Below, piece by piece: positions 8,771 through 18,055 of a stretch of DNA of 64,000 nucleotides. The notes under the pieces are model-generated. The model had not been told where the DNA came from. It did no database searches and saw only the letters and a list, made by a program, of their open reading frames with translations. The number at the start of each line of letters is the position of its first letter. The first letter of the stretch is position 1. A program made the position numbers and the translations under genes. The stretch comes from JALRBM01 sp964477195 (GTDB lineage: Bacteria; Patescibacteriota; Saccharimonadia; Saccharimonadales; Saccharimonadaceae): NCBI GenBank assembly GCA_964477195.1, contig CAYZCX010000001.1, positions 58,923-122,922 of the forward strand, written 5' to 3'.

Positions 8771-10207
8771 CTACTTGGCACCTCGCTTACGAAGTACAAC
8801 AGCGATTGTCTTAAAAAGGATTTTTATGTCGAGCCAGAAACTCCAGTTTTGTGCATAAAATAGCTCTAGTTCGATTCGCTCATCAAATGAAAGGTTGCTT
8901 CTGCCCGAGACTTGCCACAAACCTGTCACACCCGACTTCACACTATGCAAAAGTGCAGTACGGCTGGGTGAAAACTTGGCTTCCTGCGGCAAGATTGGGC
9001 GTGGGCCAACAAGACTCAAGTCACCCTTAAGAACGTTAAATATCTGGGGTAATTCATCGAGAGAGGAGCGACGGAGAAACTTGCCGAACCATGTCACGCG
9101 TGGATCGTTTTCTACTTTACGATTTTTCTCGTATTCCTGTGCCAAGTCTTCGCGACCCATCTCGCGAAACTCAATCGCAGCATCGCGTTTGCCATATTTT
9201 GCGCTCATACTACGGAACTTTATGAGGCTGACAGGCTCGGAGAATTTGCTTAGTCGTTTGCTCACATAAAAGATCGGACCAGGGCTAAGAACGAGCTGGA
9301 GGAGTATTAATATAACAAACACGGGTGAGAGAACAATAACCAAAAGTAACGCGGCGATCGTATCGAAAATCTGCTTCATGATAGCCCCCCACCCGATAAG
9401 TGGTGTCTGGCTCACTGAAATCATAGGATAGCCGAGGAATACATCGACAGTATTTTTACCCGCATAAAACTCCGCCTCACCTGGGATAAAACTATAGCTA
9501 ATATGATTGGTCTGAGCAGCTCCTAATATGCGCTGATTGCGGTCCGCAGAATCGTAAAGATCTGTTTGAATAATCGTTGTCACCGAGAGATTTTTGATGT
9601 CTTTGAGTGCGGCATCAATCGAAGTGAAGTGCTTTACATCAAGTCCTGGTGGGATAGCTTTTTTTGGCCCAGCAATAGCGACGACCTTGTAACCGCTTTT
9701 GTAGGTATTCGACAAATTATCGGCAATATCACGAGTTGCTGGTGAATCACCCACGATCAATACGCGGCTGATTCCGCGTCCAAAATAAAAGAGCAGACTT
9801 CGGGTAATGCGAAGAATCTCTCGCTCGGCTACGAGAAGAAGGAAAGAGGCGAGGAGTGCATATGCGGCAACTAATCGGGCCGGAAAAAGGTGCTGTCCAC
9901 TAATATATTCCCATCCGATGACCAGAAGGATTCCGATAAAAGCACCGACCGCGATCTTCCCCCACTCAACGAGACGGCGATTATAGACCGTTGCTTGGTA
10001 AAGACCGAGCGACGCAAAAATAATGATCCAAAACGGAGCCAAGTAGGCGAATGTCGTGAAGAATTGCTGTGCATACACTTGACTCACAAGAGGGCGTGGA
10101 TCGAATTGAACGCGGAGAATGTAGGCGACACCAAACGCCACAAGCAGCATGAGAAAGTCAGCAAGGATGAGTATGAGGCTATAAAATTTAGTGTTTTTTG
10201 ATGGCAT
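8771..10207 (-). CDS. Undecaprenyl-phosphate sugar phosphotransferase (polyprenyl glycosylphosphotransferase)
   Basis: The 478-residue protein starts with four predicted membrane helices, followed by a CoA-binding-like cytosolic domain (VLIVGDSPATRDIA). A further helix leads into the C-terminal bacterial sugar transferase domain. The signature segments SLIKFRSM, RRSSLDELPQIFNVL and SLVGPRP are all present. It transfers a sugar-1-phosphate to undecaprenyl phosphate and so starts assembly of a lipid-linked surface polysaccharide. It is the first gene of the minus-strand transcript that continues into the glycosyltransferase and galE. Its promoter faces that of the O-antigen-ligase-like gene. 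Confidence 0.93.
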   Translation of the reverse strand: MPSKNTKFYSLILILADFLMLLVAFGVAYILRVQFDPRPLVSQVYAQQFFTTFAYLAPFWIIIFASLGLYQATVYNRRLVEWGKIAVGAFIGILLVIGWEYISGQHLFPARLVAAYALLASFLLLVAEREILRITRSLLFYFGRGISRVLIVGDSPATRDIADNLSNTYKSGYKVVAIAGPKKAIPPGLDVKHFTSIDAALKDIKNLSVTTIIQTDLYDSADRNQRILGAAQTNHISYSFIPGEAEFYAGKNTVDVFLGYPMISVSQTPLIGWGAIMKQIFDTIAALLLVIVLSPVFVILILLQLVLSPGPIFYVSKRLSKFSEPVSLIKFRSMSAKYGKRDAAIEFREMGREDLAQEYEKNRKVENDPRVTWFGKFLRRSSLDELPQIFNVLKGDLSLVGPRPILPQEAKFSPSRTALLHSVKSGVTGLWQVSGRSNLSFDERIELELFYAQNWSFWLDIKILFKTIAVVLRKRGAK

Positions 10208-10250
10208 TCTTGGCTGTTATTATAGCATTTTTTCGCTACACTAGTAGGTA
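10208..10250. promoter_or_regulatory. Divergent promoter pair between sugar transferase and O-antigen-ligase-like genes
   Basis: Minus strand: TATAAT at 10219-10224, 11 bases before the sugar transferase ATG. Plus strand: TACACT at 10237-10242, 8 bases before the ATG at 10251. The two -10 boxes lie 12 bases apart, so each promoter's -35 region overlaps the other promoter, and both mRNAs would have almost no leader. Confidence 0.6.
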
Positions 10251-11555
10251 ATGAAGGCATCACGGCTTGAACAAGCATATGTTATTACCTTACTTGTTAT
10301 ATTCCTAGGGATTGTATTCCATGCACCCTTAAGCGTGGGGCTTAGTATGCTGTTACCTGACTATGACCTCCTTATTAAGTCGTGGAAAGAGCTGTTGATG
10401 TTGCTTCTCGTGCCTGTGGCCGTTGCTATCGTCGTACGACATTCTCTCTGGAAAGTTTTGGTAAAAGATTGGATTTTCCGGCTAATTATCGCCTATACTG
10501 CGCTTCACCTGATCATTATGGCCGTACTTTGGCAAGGACAAGTAGCGACAATGGCTGGCCTGGCGATTGATCTTCGGTATGTGCTGTTTTTTAGTCTTGT
10601 GTATGTCGCGGTGCTTGCTCTGCCTCAGGCGCGTCGCTCTCTGGTGATCGCAGCCGGAATAGGGGCGACAGTCGTCGTTGTGTTTGCGACGTTGCAGCTG
10701 TTTTTGCCAGCGGATATCCTCACTCATATTGGCTATAGTAAAGATACAATAGCGCCGTATCTTACGGTTGATAAAAATCCTGATTATATTCGCGTCAATA
10801 GCACACTCAGGGGACCAAATCCGCTTGGGGCGTATGCTGGGATGGCCTTAGGATTTTTGGCTGCGATTCTTGTGAAGCAAAAGTTGCGCCTTCAGAAGCG
10901 CTGGGTTCTTGCGGCAACGATCGTATTTGGGATTTGCTCAGTAGTGGCGCTGTGGATAAGTTATTCTAGGAGCGCGCTTGTCGCAGGTGCGATAACCGTT
11001 CTTTTGACTGTTGTAATAGTAACAACGAAAAAAGTAACAAAAAGAAGCTGGATTATTGCGGGTATCTTGTTGGGTGTATTAGCCGGTGGGCTCATTGCTG
11101 CGCGTAATACAAGTTTTATATCTAATGTTATCCTTCACGAAAATCCAAACGGAGGAAGTGACATTAGCTCAAATGAAGGCCATATAGAATCGTTGCAGTA
11201 TGGAGTAGGCCAGCTTGTGCGGCAGCCAATAGGCTCTGGAGTAGGAAGTACAGGGTCGGCTTCGCTTTATGGGAATGCGCCGATTATTGTCGAAAACCAG
11301 TATCTTTTTATTGGGCATGAAACGGGACTACTTGGCCTCGCACTTTTCATTGGAGTATTTGGCTTTGTTATGGCGAGGTTATGGCGCTATCGACAAGATT
11401 GGCTGGCACTCGGGGCATTTGCAAGTGGAGTTGGCCTGGCGCTCATAGGATTGCTTCTCCCTGTCTGGGTGGACGATACAGTTTCGATCATTTGGTGGGG
11501 TATGGCGGCAATCGCAATAGCTGGAGGGGATTATGCAAAGCGCAAGACCAAGTAA
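10251..11555 (+). CDS. O-antigen ligase / polymerase-like membrane protein (Wzy_C family)
   Basis: The 434-residue protein has about ten hydrophobic helices and a large loop around residues 285-345 containing GHIESLQYGVGQLVRQPIG and GSGVGS. This is the pattern of WaaL/Wzy-type ligases, which join or polymerise lipid-linked glycans outside the membrane. It stands opposite the sugar transferase gene, which supports a role in the same surface-polysaccharide pathway. Specificity, and whether it acts as ligase or polymerase, cannot be told. The LexA-like gene overlaps its last 23 bases. Confidence 0.82.
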   Translation: MKASRLEQAYVITLLVIFLGIVFHAPLSVGLSMLLPDYDLLIKSWKELLMLLLVPVAVAIVVRHSLWKVLVKDWIFRLIIAYTALHLIIMAVLWQGQVATMAGLAIDLRYVLFFSLVYVAVLALPQARRSLVIAAGIGATVVVVFATLQLFLPADILTHIGYSKDTIAPYLTVDKNPDYIRVNSTLRGPNPLGAYAGMALGFLAAILVKQKLRLQKRWVLAATIVFGICSVVALWISYSRSALVAGAITVLLTVVIVTTKKVTKRSWIIAGILLGVLAGGLIAARNTSFISNVILHENPNGGSDISSNEGHIESLQYGVGQLVRQPIGSGVGSTGSASLYGNAPIIVENQYLFIGHETGLLGLALFIGVFGFVMARLWRYRQDWLALGAFASGVGLALIGLLLPVWVDDTVSIIWWGMAAIAIAGGDYAKRKTK

Positions 11556-11898
11556 AAAACAGCGAGAGCTTCTCCTATTTCTCACCGCATTTATAAAGGA
11601 GCATGGATACGGACCGAGTTATCGAGAGGTCATGCGAGCGCTTGATTACAAGTCGGTCTCAACTGTCGCCGTGCATGTTGACGGGCTGATCGCTCATGGA
11701 TTACTGCGCAAAACCGACCACTCTGCTCGATCACTCGAAGTAGTTAGCCAAGATTCAACAAAGCCAAAAGAAGACGATCATACCAAGTGGCTTGTAAAGG
11801 AAATAAAAAAGCGCGAAGTAGAGCAGTCGGCAAAAGCCAAAAAAGAAGTGACCATTTTGCGGCAGGCACTGGATATTATCCGGCAGGAAGCGGCATGA
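11533..11898 (+). CDS. LexA-type winged-helix DNA-binding protein lacking the protease domain
   Basis: The first 70 of 121 residues match the LexA DNA-binding domain: SKKQRELLLFLTAF, YGPSYREVMRALDYKS and VAVHVDGLIAHGLLRK. The Ser-Lys autoprotease domain that follows in real LexA is missing. Instead there is a Lys/Glu-rich helical tail (about residues 75-121) that could form a coiled coil. It therefore cannot self-cleave like LexA and is more likely a simple repressor. The GGAGGGG site before its ATG lies inside the end of the O-antigen-ligase-like gene, so the two are translationally linked. Confidence 0.8.
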   Translation: MQSARPSKKQRELLLFLTAFIKEHGYGPSYREVMRALDYKSVSTVAVHVDGLIAHGLLRKTDHSARSLEVVSQDSTKPKEDDHTKWLVKEIKKREVEQSAKAKKEVTILRQALDIIRQEAA

Positions 11899-11927
11899 TA
11901 TACTATTTTTAGAACAAAGGATATCTT

Positions 11928-13103
11928 GTGCCTCGTCGTAAACTTTCTGAATATCGCGCCAAATCAATTATCACCAGTGCTCTAAAAGTTCCGTATGAGG
12001 GCTGGTCTGTTCGATTTGCTGATCTGAAAAAAGATCTCAAAAACATCCCTCGTGATGAGCGTCACTATGTTGTTAAAGTGGATCAGGCGGTAAAAGGTCG
12101 TTTCAAAAAAGGACTTGTCATGTTGGATGTCAAAAGAGCCGATATTCAGCCATCTATCGAGAAGTTGGCGGCTCATGGCTACCAATACTTTATTGTCGAG
12201 CCACACATTACTCATGCGCCAGATCAGGAGCGATACCTCTCAATGGCGCAGACGCGTGAGGGATTAACTCTCTCGTATAGTAGCAAAGGCGGTGTCGATA
12301 TCGAGTCTCATCCTGAAAGTATTACGACGCAAAACTTAGACGACACGGCTAATATATCAAAGATCGCCTCGCAGTTATTATTTGAACCTACCGCACTTCG
12401 GGCACTTATTGATGTTTTTGAAAGTGGCTACTTTACTCTTGTGGAAATCAATCCATATATTGTAAATAAGGGGGACGTCACTATTTTGGATAGTGCGGTC
12501 GAAGTTGATGATGCGGGCCAGCCATTTACCTCTGCATGGAAAAATGATGATATTCGTGAGTCCGGCTTCTTGTCGGAGCAAGAAAAAGTGGTTCGAGATC
12601 TTAACAAAAAATCAGCTGCTTCGTTTAGTCTTAGTATTATCAATCCCGACGGTGCACTATTCTTGCTGCTTTCGGGTGGTGGTGCAAGTATCGTTATTGC
12701 TGACGAAGCGCACAATAATGGCATGGGAAAATTGCTTGCAAACTACGGCGAGTATAGTGGAAATCCTGCCAAGCACGAAGCGCAGAAGTACGCCTCGCAA
12801 GTTCTCGATCTTATTATTAGTTCAAAAGCAAAGAAAAAAGTCTTGTTTATTGGGGGTGCTGTCGCAAACTTTACCGACATAGCCGCAACATTCGCTGGTA
12901 TCATTGACGCTCTTGAAGAAAAAGCTTCTCAGCTCAAAAAACAGCACCTTACCGTCCATGTTCGCCGTGGGGGTCCTAACCAAGAAGAGGGATTAAAAAA
13001 CATCGAACAGTGCCTCCGAAAGCTCGGTATTTACGGAGGAGTCTATAGTCCGACGACCAGTATTCCCGACGCCCTTAGCGCAGCATTAAAGGATTTGAAA
13101 TGA
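11928..13103 (+). CDS. aclB: ATP-citrate lyase beta subunit (ATP-grasp / CoA-ligase subunit)
   Basis: The 391-residue protein lines up from memory with the N-terminal third of animal ACLY and with AclB of reverse-TCA bacteria. An ATP-grasp N-terminus is followed by LVEINPYIV, LSGGGASIV (about residue 249), LANYGEYSG, IGGAVANFTDIAATF and VRRGGPN (about 343-350). In the complex this subunit binds ATP and citrate and forms citryl phosphate. Length is typical of two-subunit AclB (about 400). The start is GTG at 11928 after an AAAGGA site; a TATACT box lies about 25 bases upstream. The alpha subunit overlaps the last four bases. Confidence 0.92.
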   Translation: MPRRKLSEYRAKSIITSALKVPYEGWSVRFADLKKDLKNIPRDERHYVVKVDQAVKGRFKKGLVMLDVKRADIQPSIEKLAAHGYQYFIVEPHITHAPDQERYLSMAQTREGLTLSYSSKGGVDIESHPESITTQNLDDTANISKIASQLLFEPTALRALIDVFESGYFTLVEINPYIVNKGDVTILDSAVEVDDAGQPFTSAWKNDDIRESGFLSEQEKVVRDLNKKSAASFSLSIINPDGALFLLLSGGGASIVIADEAHNNGMGKLLANYGEYSGNPAKHEAQKYASQVLDLIISSKAKKKVLFIGGAVANFTDIAATFAGIIDALEEKASQLKKQHLTVHVRRGGPNQEEGLKNIEQCLRKLGIYGGVYSPTTSIPDALSAALKDLK

Positions 13104-14872
13104 TAACAATAGATACTATTCGCTCACTAAAAAACCTTCAGGTCATTAGTCTTGGTTCACATGCCGGGATTATTCAGTCGATATTGGATTATGATTTCTT
13201 GGTTGGAAAACAACAGCCGAGCATTATGGCAATTATTGCAAGCGGGCGCAAGCAAGAACGCTACTTCTGGGGACAAAGCGAGATCATTATTCCTGTTTAT
13301 CCAAATCTTGAAAAGTTGTCTGAGTCCATCCGCGAAAGTTGCCAGGCAGTAGTCAATTTTCAGTCTGCTCGTCGTGTCCTGACATCCATGAAGCAGGCTA
13401 TCGATATATTGCCCAACGTGTGCGTGGCGACTATCTTTGCTGAGCAAACACCAGAGCGCCATTCACTTGAGCTACTGAAATTGGCTAAGAGGCGTAATAT
13501 TTTATTGGTTGGTCCGTCATCCGTTGGCTTGCTTATTCCGGGTGTTGCAAAACTTGGTGCAATTGGTGGGACTCAGCATGCTCGCATTACCGATGCAGGT
13601 ATTATTACACCGGGCGACACGGCAGTGGTTTCGACATCCGGTGGTATCGTTAACGAACTCATTCACACGGTGACATCTTCAGGCCTTGGTATATCATTCG
13701 CCTTTGCGCTGGGTGGTGATCGCTATCCACTGACAAGTCCAGCCGAAGCACTATTGCTCGCTGAAGCAGATCCATCCACAAAGCGAATCGTCTATTTTGG
13801 CGAACTCGGGGGCGATGATGAATACAAAATCGCCGAGCTCCAACAGCAGGGAAGGCTCAAGAAAGACATTATCGCCTACATTGCCGGAAGTGTCGCCGAG
13901 CTTTTTGAAACTCCTCCGCAATTTGGCCATGCCAAAGCGCTCGCAGGCAATGAAGACGAATCCGCAGCGGCAAAAAAAGCCGTTCTGAAAAAAAGCGGAA
14001 CTATTGTATGTGATACGTTTGCTGATGTTTCCAAAAACCTTCGCAAATACAAAGGTGTATTCCAGCCCTCGGATCTCACCATCGGTCCTCGACGTCGAAG
14101 TCTTATCGTTAGTCACATTTCAGGAGATCGTGCTGGCGAGACACAGCTCCTCGGAGAAGGTCTACTCAAAACCATCGAATCGCAAGAGATGGGATCACTC
14201 GTATTGTCACTACTTCTTGGAACGCAAGTCAAATCCGTGCGCGCAGTGGAATTTACTGACTACGTACTTCGGCTACTCGTTGATCATGGCCCATACGTTT
14301 CTGGTGCGCTTAATACCATTATTGCTGCGCGTGCCGGCAAAGATCTCGTATCGAGTTTATCGGCGGGGCTGCTCACTATCGGGCCGCGATTTGGCGGAGC
14401 GATCAATGCTGCAGCAGGAAATTGGCTCAGCGGTGTCAAGAATCAACAAACCGCCCAAGGGTTTACCGAAAGTTTTGCCCGGGAGGGTCAAGCAATCCCA
14501 GGAATCGGTCATAAAAAATACCGTATCGATGCGCCTGATCCGCGTGTGAAAGCACTGCTGCAATTCTCCAAGAACACAAATGGTGATCGTTACCTCAAGT
14601 TTGCACTCTCTGTCGCCGATATTACGACCGCAAAAAAAGACAACCTTATTCTTAATGTCGATGGTGTTATCGCTGCAATTATGCTTGATATCCTCGAGTC
14701 AGAGCTCGGGTATGACGAACTGCAGCTCAACACTCTCGTCGAGATAGAATTCTTCAACGCCCTCTTTGTCCTTAGTCGTTCTGTTGGATTTACCGCACAC
14801 TATCTCGACCAACGACGTCACGACGAAGGTCTGCTTCGGCTTTCATCCGACGATGTTCGCTATATCGGGTAG
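13100..14872 (+). CDS. aclA: ATP-citrate lyase alpha subunit (CoA-binding plus citrate-synthase-like domain)
   Basis: The 590-residue protein has the N-terminal CoA-binding and ligase part (STSGGIVNEL, LGGDRYP) with the phosphohistidine motif QFGHAKA (His277). A citrate-synthase-like domain follows. Its catalytic residues are kept: DHGPYVSGA (His395), GIGH (about His471) and LNVDG (Asp about 521), equal to H900, H975 and D1026 of human ACLY. RAGKDLVSSL and the LDQRR tail also match. With aclB it should cleave citrate plus CoA plus ATP to acetyl-CoA and oxaloacetate. No citrate synthase or other TCA gene is seen in the window. Confidence 0.93.
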   Translation: MITIDTIRSLKNLQVISLGSHAGIIQSILDYDFLVGKQQPSIMAIIASGRKQERYFWGQSEIIIPVYPNLEKLSESIRESCQAVVNFQSARRVLTSMKQAIDILPNVCVATIFAEQTPERHSLELLKLAKRRNILLVGPSSVGLLIPGVAKLGAIGGTQHARITDAGIITPGDTAVVSTSGGIVNELIHTVTSSGLGISFAFALGGDRYPLTSPAEALLLAEADPSTKRIVYFGELGGDDEYKIAELQQQGRLKKDIIAYIAGSVAELFETPPQFGHAKALAGNEDESAAAKKAVLKKSGTIVCDTFADVSKNLRKYKGVFQPSDLTIGPRRRSLIVSHISGDRAGETQLLGEGLLKTIESQEMGSLVLSLLLGTQVKSVRAVEFTDYVLRLLVDHGPYVSGALNTIIAARAGKDLVSSLSAGLLTIGPRFGGAINAAAGNWLSGVKNQQTAQGFTESFAREGQAIPGIGHKKYRIDAPDPRVKALLQFSKNTNGDRYLKFALSVADITTAKKDNLILNVDGVIAAIMLDILESELGYDELQLNTLVEIEFFNALFVLSRSVGFTAHYLDQRRHDEGLLRLSSDDVRYIG

Positions 14873-14919
14873 TATCTCTTGACCAATCCGCCATTTTACA
14901 GGTATAATACCCAAAGTAT

Positions 14920-14994
14920 TCCGGCGTAGCTCAGCGGTAGAGCGGTTGGCTGTTAACCAATAGGTCACTGGTTCGAGCCCAGTCGCCGGAGCCA
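14920..14994 (+). tRNA. tRNA-Asn (GTT)
   Basis: A complete cloverleaf: acceptor TCCGGCG pairs with CGCCGGA, the anticodon loop CTGTTAA gives GTT, the T arm carries GGTTCGA, and CCA is encoded (14992-14994). A TATAAT-like box (TATAAT at 14903-14908) lies just upstream, and a terminator hairpin follows. Confidence 0.96.
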
Positions 14995-15012
14995 AAATTA
15001 TTTTCTATAACA

Positions 15013-15050
15013 AAAAGAACCATCATTTTGAATGGTTCTTTTGTTTTGTA
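15013..15050 (+). terminator. Rho-independent terminator after tRNA-Asn
   Basis: An 11-bp stem (AAAAGAACCAT at 15013-15023 with ATGGTTCTTTT at 15032-15042) is followed by a T-rich run. Confidence 0.8.
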
Positions 15051-15105
15051 TCTCATGCTAGCACTCTGTGATGGTATGCGACCTCTCATGTAGTAGAATA
15101 AGCGT

Positions 15106-16986
15106 ATGGGTCTAGCGAAAAATGAAACAAATACCGAGACAATATTCGAAAAATTCACCTCACAATATGCCGATTCTGTAGCTTTGGGTGAGAATGCGCA
15201 TGACTGGATCTACGAAAGGCAGTCGTCTAAGAACGACAAAATTAATAAACTGCTAAACGCCGCATCTAAAACAGCAGGTACTGGCAAAGGCCGACCGGAC
15301 TTTATAATCCAAAGCCGAAAGAATCCCGATTTTTTAATAGCTGTTGAATGCAAGGCAAGTACGGCAAAGCACGAAAGTGCTACCAAAGATCAATATGTTG
15401 ATTATGCGGTTGATGGTTCGTTACTATACAGCTCATTCCTCTCCAAAGGGTTTGATGTCTTAAGTATTGCAGTTAGTGGTGAGGATCCTCAAAACATGAA
15501 GATCTCTCATTATCTTCAGCTCAAAGGCGAACAAGTCGCAACGCCCATATTCGATGATATACTTTTACCTCTAGATAATTACTACAGAGGTTATATTAAA
15601 AGTCCTGAAAAGTTTAGGCAAGACTACCAAACTTTGATTAATTTCTCTAAGTCGCTTAACGACAAGCTACATAAGTGGAAAATTGCCGAAGACGAAAGAG
15701 CATTGTTGATAAGCTGTGCTTTAATTGCGCTTGAGAATGAAAGCTTTGTAAACTCCTATGTGTCATATGGCGACCCAAAACAGCTTGCAAACTACCTCAT
15801 ATCCACTGTTCATAACGAATTTGAGAATGATGAGGTTGGAGATAAGAAACTAGAAGTGCTAGATGCTCGTTTTGACTTCATCAAGACCAACACCACCCTG
15901 TCAAGAAATAGCGGTACGGCTGTCGATGCGTTAAAAGAGGTAATTACTGATATTAACGAGAATATCAAAGACTTCATCAGAAATCACCAGTATTACGACG
16001 TTCTTGGTCAGCTCTACATAGAATTTTTGCGTTACGCAAACTCAGACAAAGGATTGGGTATTGTCCTTACTCCTCCTCATATAACAGAATTCATGGCTGA
16101 ACTAGCTGAGGTTAACAAAGACAGTGTCGTATATGACAACTGTACCGGAACTGGTGGATTTTTAGTTTCGGCAATGAAAATCATGATAGAGGATGCAAAA
16201 GATAACGAAGAAAGAATATCAAGTGTAAAGTCAAAGCAACTGATCGGAGTAGAATATTCCGATAAGATTTTTCCGTTAGCTTGCTCGAATATGTTTATCC
16301 ACCAAGATGGCAAGACTAATATTTACTTAGGTAGCTGTTTTGACGATGATATCAAGACGGCCGTTAAGACACAGCATCCTACGGTTGGATTGCTTAATCC
16401 TCCGTATAAGTCTGATAAAAAAACTGATACCGATGAATATGAGTTTATACTCGCAAACCTCGAGTGTCTTGAGCAGGGTGGACGGTGTGTGGCAATCGTT
16501 CCTATGCAAGAGGCTTTGGCTACAAGTGGGAAAGTTTGGGAATATAAAAAGAAGATACTAAAGAGCCATACTCTTGAGGCAGTATTTTCTATGCCGGATG
16601 AGCTATTTTTCAACTCAAAGGTTGGTGTTGTTTCATGCGTCATGGTTTTCACCGCCAAAAGACCTCACCCTGCAGATAAAGAAGTGTACTTTGGCTATTA
16701 CAAAAATGATGGATTTGTAAAAAGAAAAAACAAAGGACGAATTGACCTGTTCGGTGTGTTTGAGAGTGAAATCAAGAAGCAGTGGATTGCGAATTATCGT
16801 AATCATAAAGATGTGCCAGGACTGAGTGTCAAGAAAGTTGTCACAGCGGATGACGAATGGTGTGCAGAAGCATATATGGAGACAGACTACTCGCAGTTGT
16901 CCGTTGATGATTTTGCTGATTCGATTAAGAAGTTTGTCGTATTTAAAGTAAGCGGACTCGAGGAGACGTATGGTCAAGAAGAATGA
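15106..16986 (+). CDS. Fused restriction endonuclease / N6-adenine methyltransferase (BcgI A-like)
   Basis: The 626-residue protein joins a nuclease to a methylase. Residues 63-83 hold a PD-(D/E)xK site (GRPDF, Asp65, then VECK with Glu81 and Lys83). A helical linker follows. The gamma-class methylase core has DNCTGTGGF (SAM site, about 344-352) and NPPY (about 431-434), as in HsdM. Size and order match the A subunit of BcgI-type enzymes (about 637 residues), which cut on both sides of their site with a separate S subunit. The next gene is such an S subunit. A TAGAAT box six bases before the ATG supports this start. Confidence 0.87.
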   Translation: MGLAKNETNTETIFEKFTSQYADSVALGENAHDWIYERQSSKNDKINKLLNAASKTAGTGKGRPDFIIQSRKNPDFLIAVECKASTAKHESATKDQYVDYAVDGSLLYSSFLSKGFDVLSIAVSGEDPQNMKISHYLQLKGEQVATPIFDDILLPLDNYYRGYIKSPEKFRQDYQTLINFSKSLNDKLHKWKIAEDERALLISCALIALENESFVNSYVSYGDPKQLANYLISTVHNEFENDEVGDKKLEVLDARFDFIKTNTTLSRNSGTAVDALKEVITDINENIKDFIRNHQYYDVLGQLYIEFLRYANSDKGLGIVLTPPHITEFMAELAEVNKDSVVYDNCTGTGGFLVSAMKIMIEDAKDNEERISSVKSKQLIGVEYSDKIFPLACSNMFIHQDGKTNIYLGSCFDDDIKTAVKTQHPTVGLLNPPYKSDKKTDTDEYEFILANLECLEQGGRCVAIVPMQEALATSGKVWEYKKKILKSHTLEAVFSMPDELFFNSKVGVVSCVMVFTAKRPHPADKEVYFGYYKNDGFVKRKNKGRIDLFGVFESEIKKQWIANYRNHKDVPGLSVKKVVTADDEWCAEAYMETDYSQLSVDDFADSIKKFVVFKVSGLEETYGQEE

Positions 16987-17980
16987 TCTTGATTTAGCTG
17001 CACTCGAAGATTTATTTGAGTTTCATCATGGAATATCTGCAAATAAAGTCTCTCATTCTCGTGTCAGACTTACGGAAAACCACATTCATTTTGTGAGACC
17101 GTCCTATAAGCAAGAGAGCTCGATTGATTCCTATGTCGACAAACGGCTTATTCCAAAAAAATACATTTTCTCAGAGAATAATATCTACGTTTCTACAGAT
17201 GGACAGGGGAGCCATACCTATTCGTATGTGTCGACAGAATCTTTTGTTCCCAACAGTAACGTGTACGTGCTTATACCTAAGCGTGAAATGTCACTAGAGG
17301 AGAAGATATTTTACGCATTCTGTATAACTCAAAACAGGTTTAAGTTTAACTATAATCGCAAACCAAAAGGGAACAGGCTCAAAAGGCTCTTAGTTCCAAA
17401 GGAAATTCCAAAAGACTGGGTAAGAAATATCAACTTTAAATCAATTGAGAGAACGCTCGAGCCTGCAAAAGATCTTCCAACTGCTGATCTGGTGGTGAAA
17501 GATTGGGAGTACTTTGAGATTGGAAGTATATTTAATGTAAGGTATGGCGTTAATTTAGAGCTTGTGCACATGAAAGAAGTCTCCGAACATACTAAAAATT
17601 CTATAAGATTTGTGTCGAGAACAGCACGAAATAATGGAACGACTGCGGTTGTAGAGAAGTTATCTACTTTGAAGCCCAATCCAGGAAATACTATATCTGT
17701 CGCCGCGGGAGGGTCTGTTTTAGCTACCTTTTACCAGCAAGATGAATACTATAGCGGGCGGGATATGTACTACCTAGATCCAAAAGAAAAACTGGATGCC
17801 TCGGTACTTTTATTTATAGCTACATTAATTAGGCGAGAAAAATATCGTTTTAATTACGGCAGACAAGCCAACAAGTCGTTAAAAAGACTGAAGATAAAAC
17901 TTCCATGCAGAGATAGCTCTCCAGATTGGCAATTTATGAAGGATTACATCCAAACGCTTCCATTTAGTTCACAAATCTAG
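16970..17980 (+). CDS. DNA specificity subunit (BcgI B / HsdS-like)
   Basis: The 336-residue protein has two half-repeats, each with a target-recognition-like region: about residues 10-160 with LEDLFEFHHGISANK, and about 170-330 with YFEIGSIFNVRYGVN. Both end in similar segments (KFNYNRKPKGNRLKRL and RFNYGRQANKSLKRLKI), so it is an internally duplicated S protein. It would supply the sequence specificity for the fused nuclease-methylase upstream, whose end it overlaps by 17 bases. Its length is close to BcgI B (341). The DNA site is not predictable from sequence. Confidence 0.85.
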   Translation: MVKKNDLDLAALEDLFEFHHGISANKVSHSRVRLTENHIHFVRPSYKQESSIDSYVDKRLIPKKYIFSENNIYVSTDGQGSHTYSYVSTESFVPNSNVYVLIPKREMSLEEKIFYAFCITQNRFKFNYNRKPKGNRLKRLLVPKEIPKDWVRNINFKSIERTLEPAKDLPTADLVVKDWEYFEIGSIFNVRYGVNLELVHMKEVSEHTKNSIRFVSRTARNNGTTAVVEKLSTLKPNPGNTISVAAGGSVLATFYQQDEYYSGRDMYYLDPKEKLDASVLLFIATLIRREKYRFNYGRQANKSLKRLKIKLPCRDSSPDWQFMKDYIQTLPFSSQI

Positions 17981-18055
17981 AGAGTGAGTAAGCTGTGGAG
18001 ATATCTACCGCAACTTGACAGCATGACTCTGATCGTATAGAGTTTTGTACTAGTT

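Noticed and set aside
14931..15158. Minus-strand frame across tRNA-Asn
   Set aside because: It runs through the tRNA and its terminator; this is a common false gene produced by tRNA sequence.
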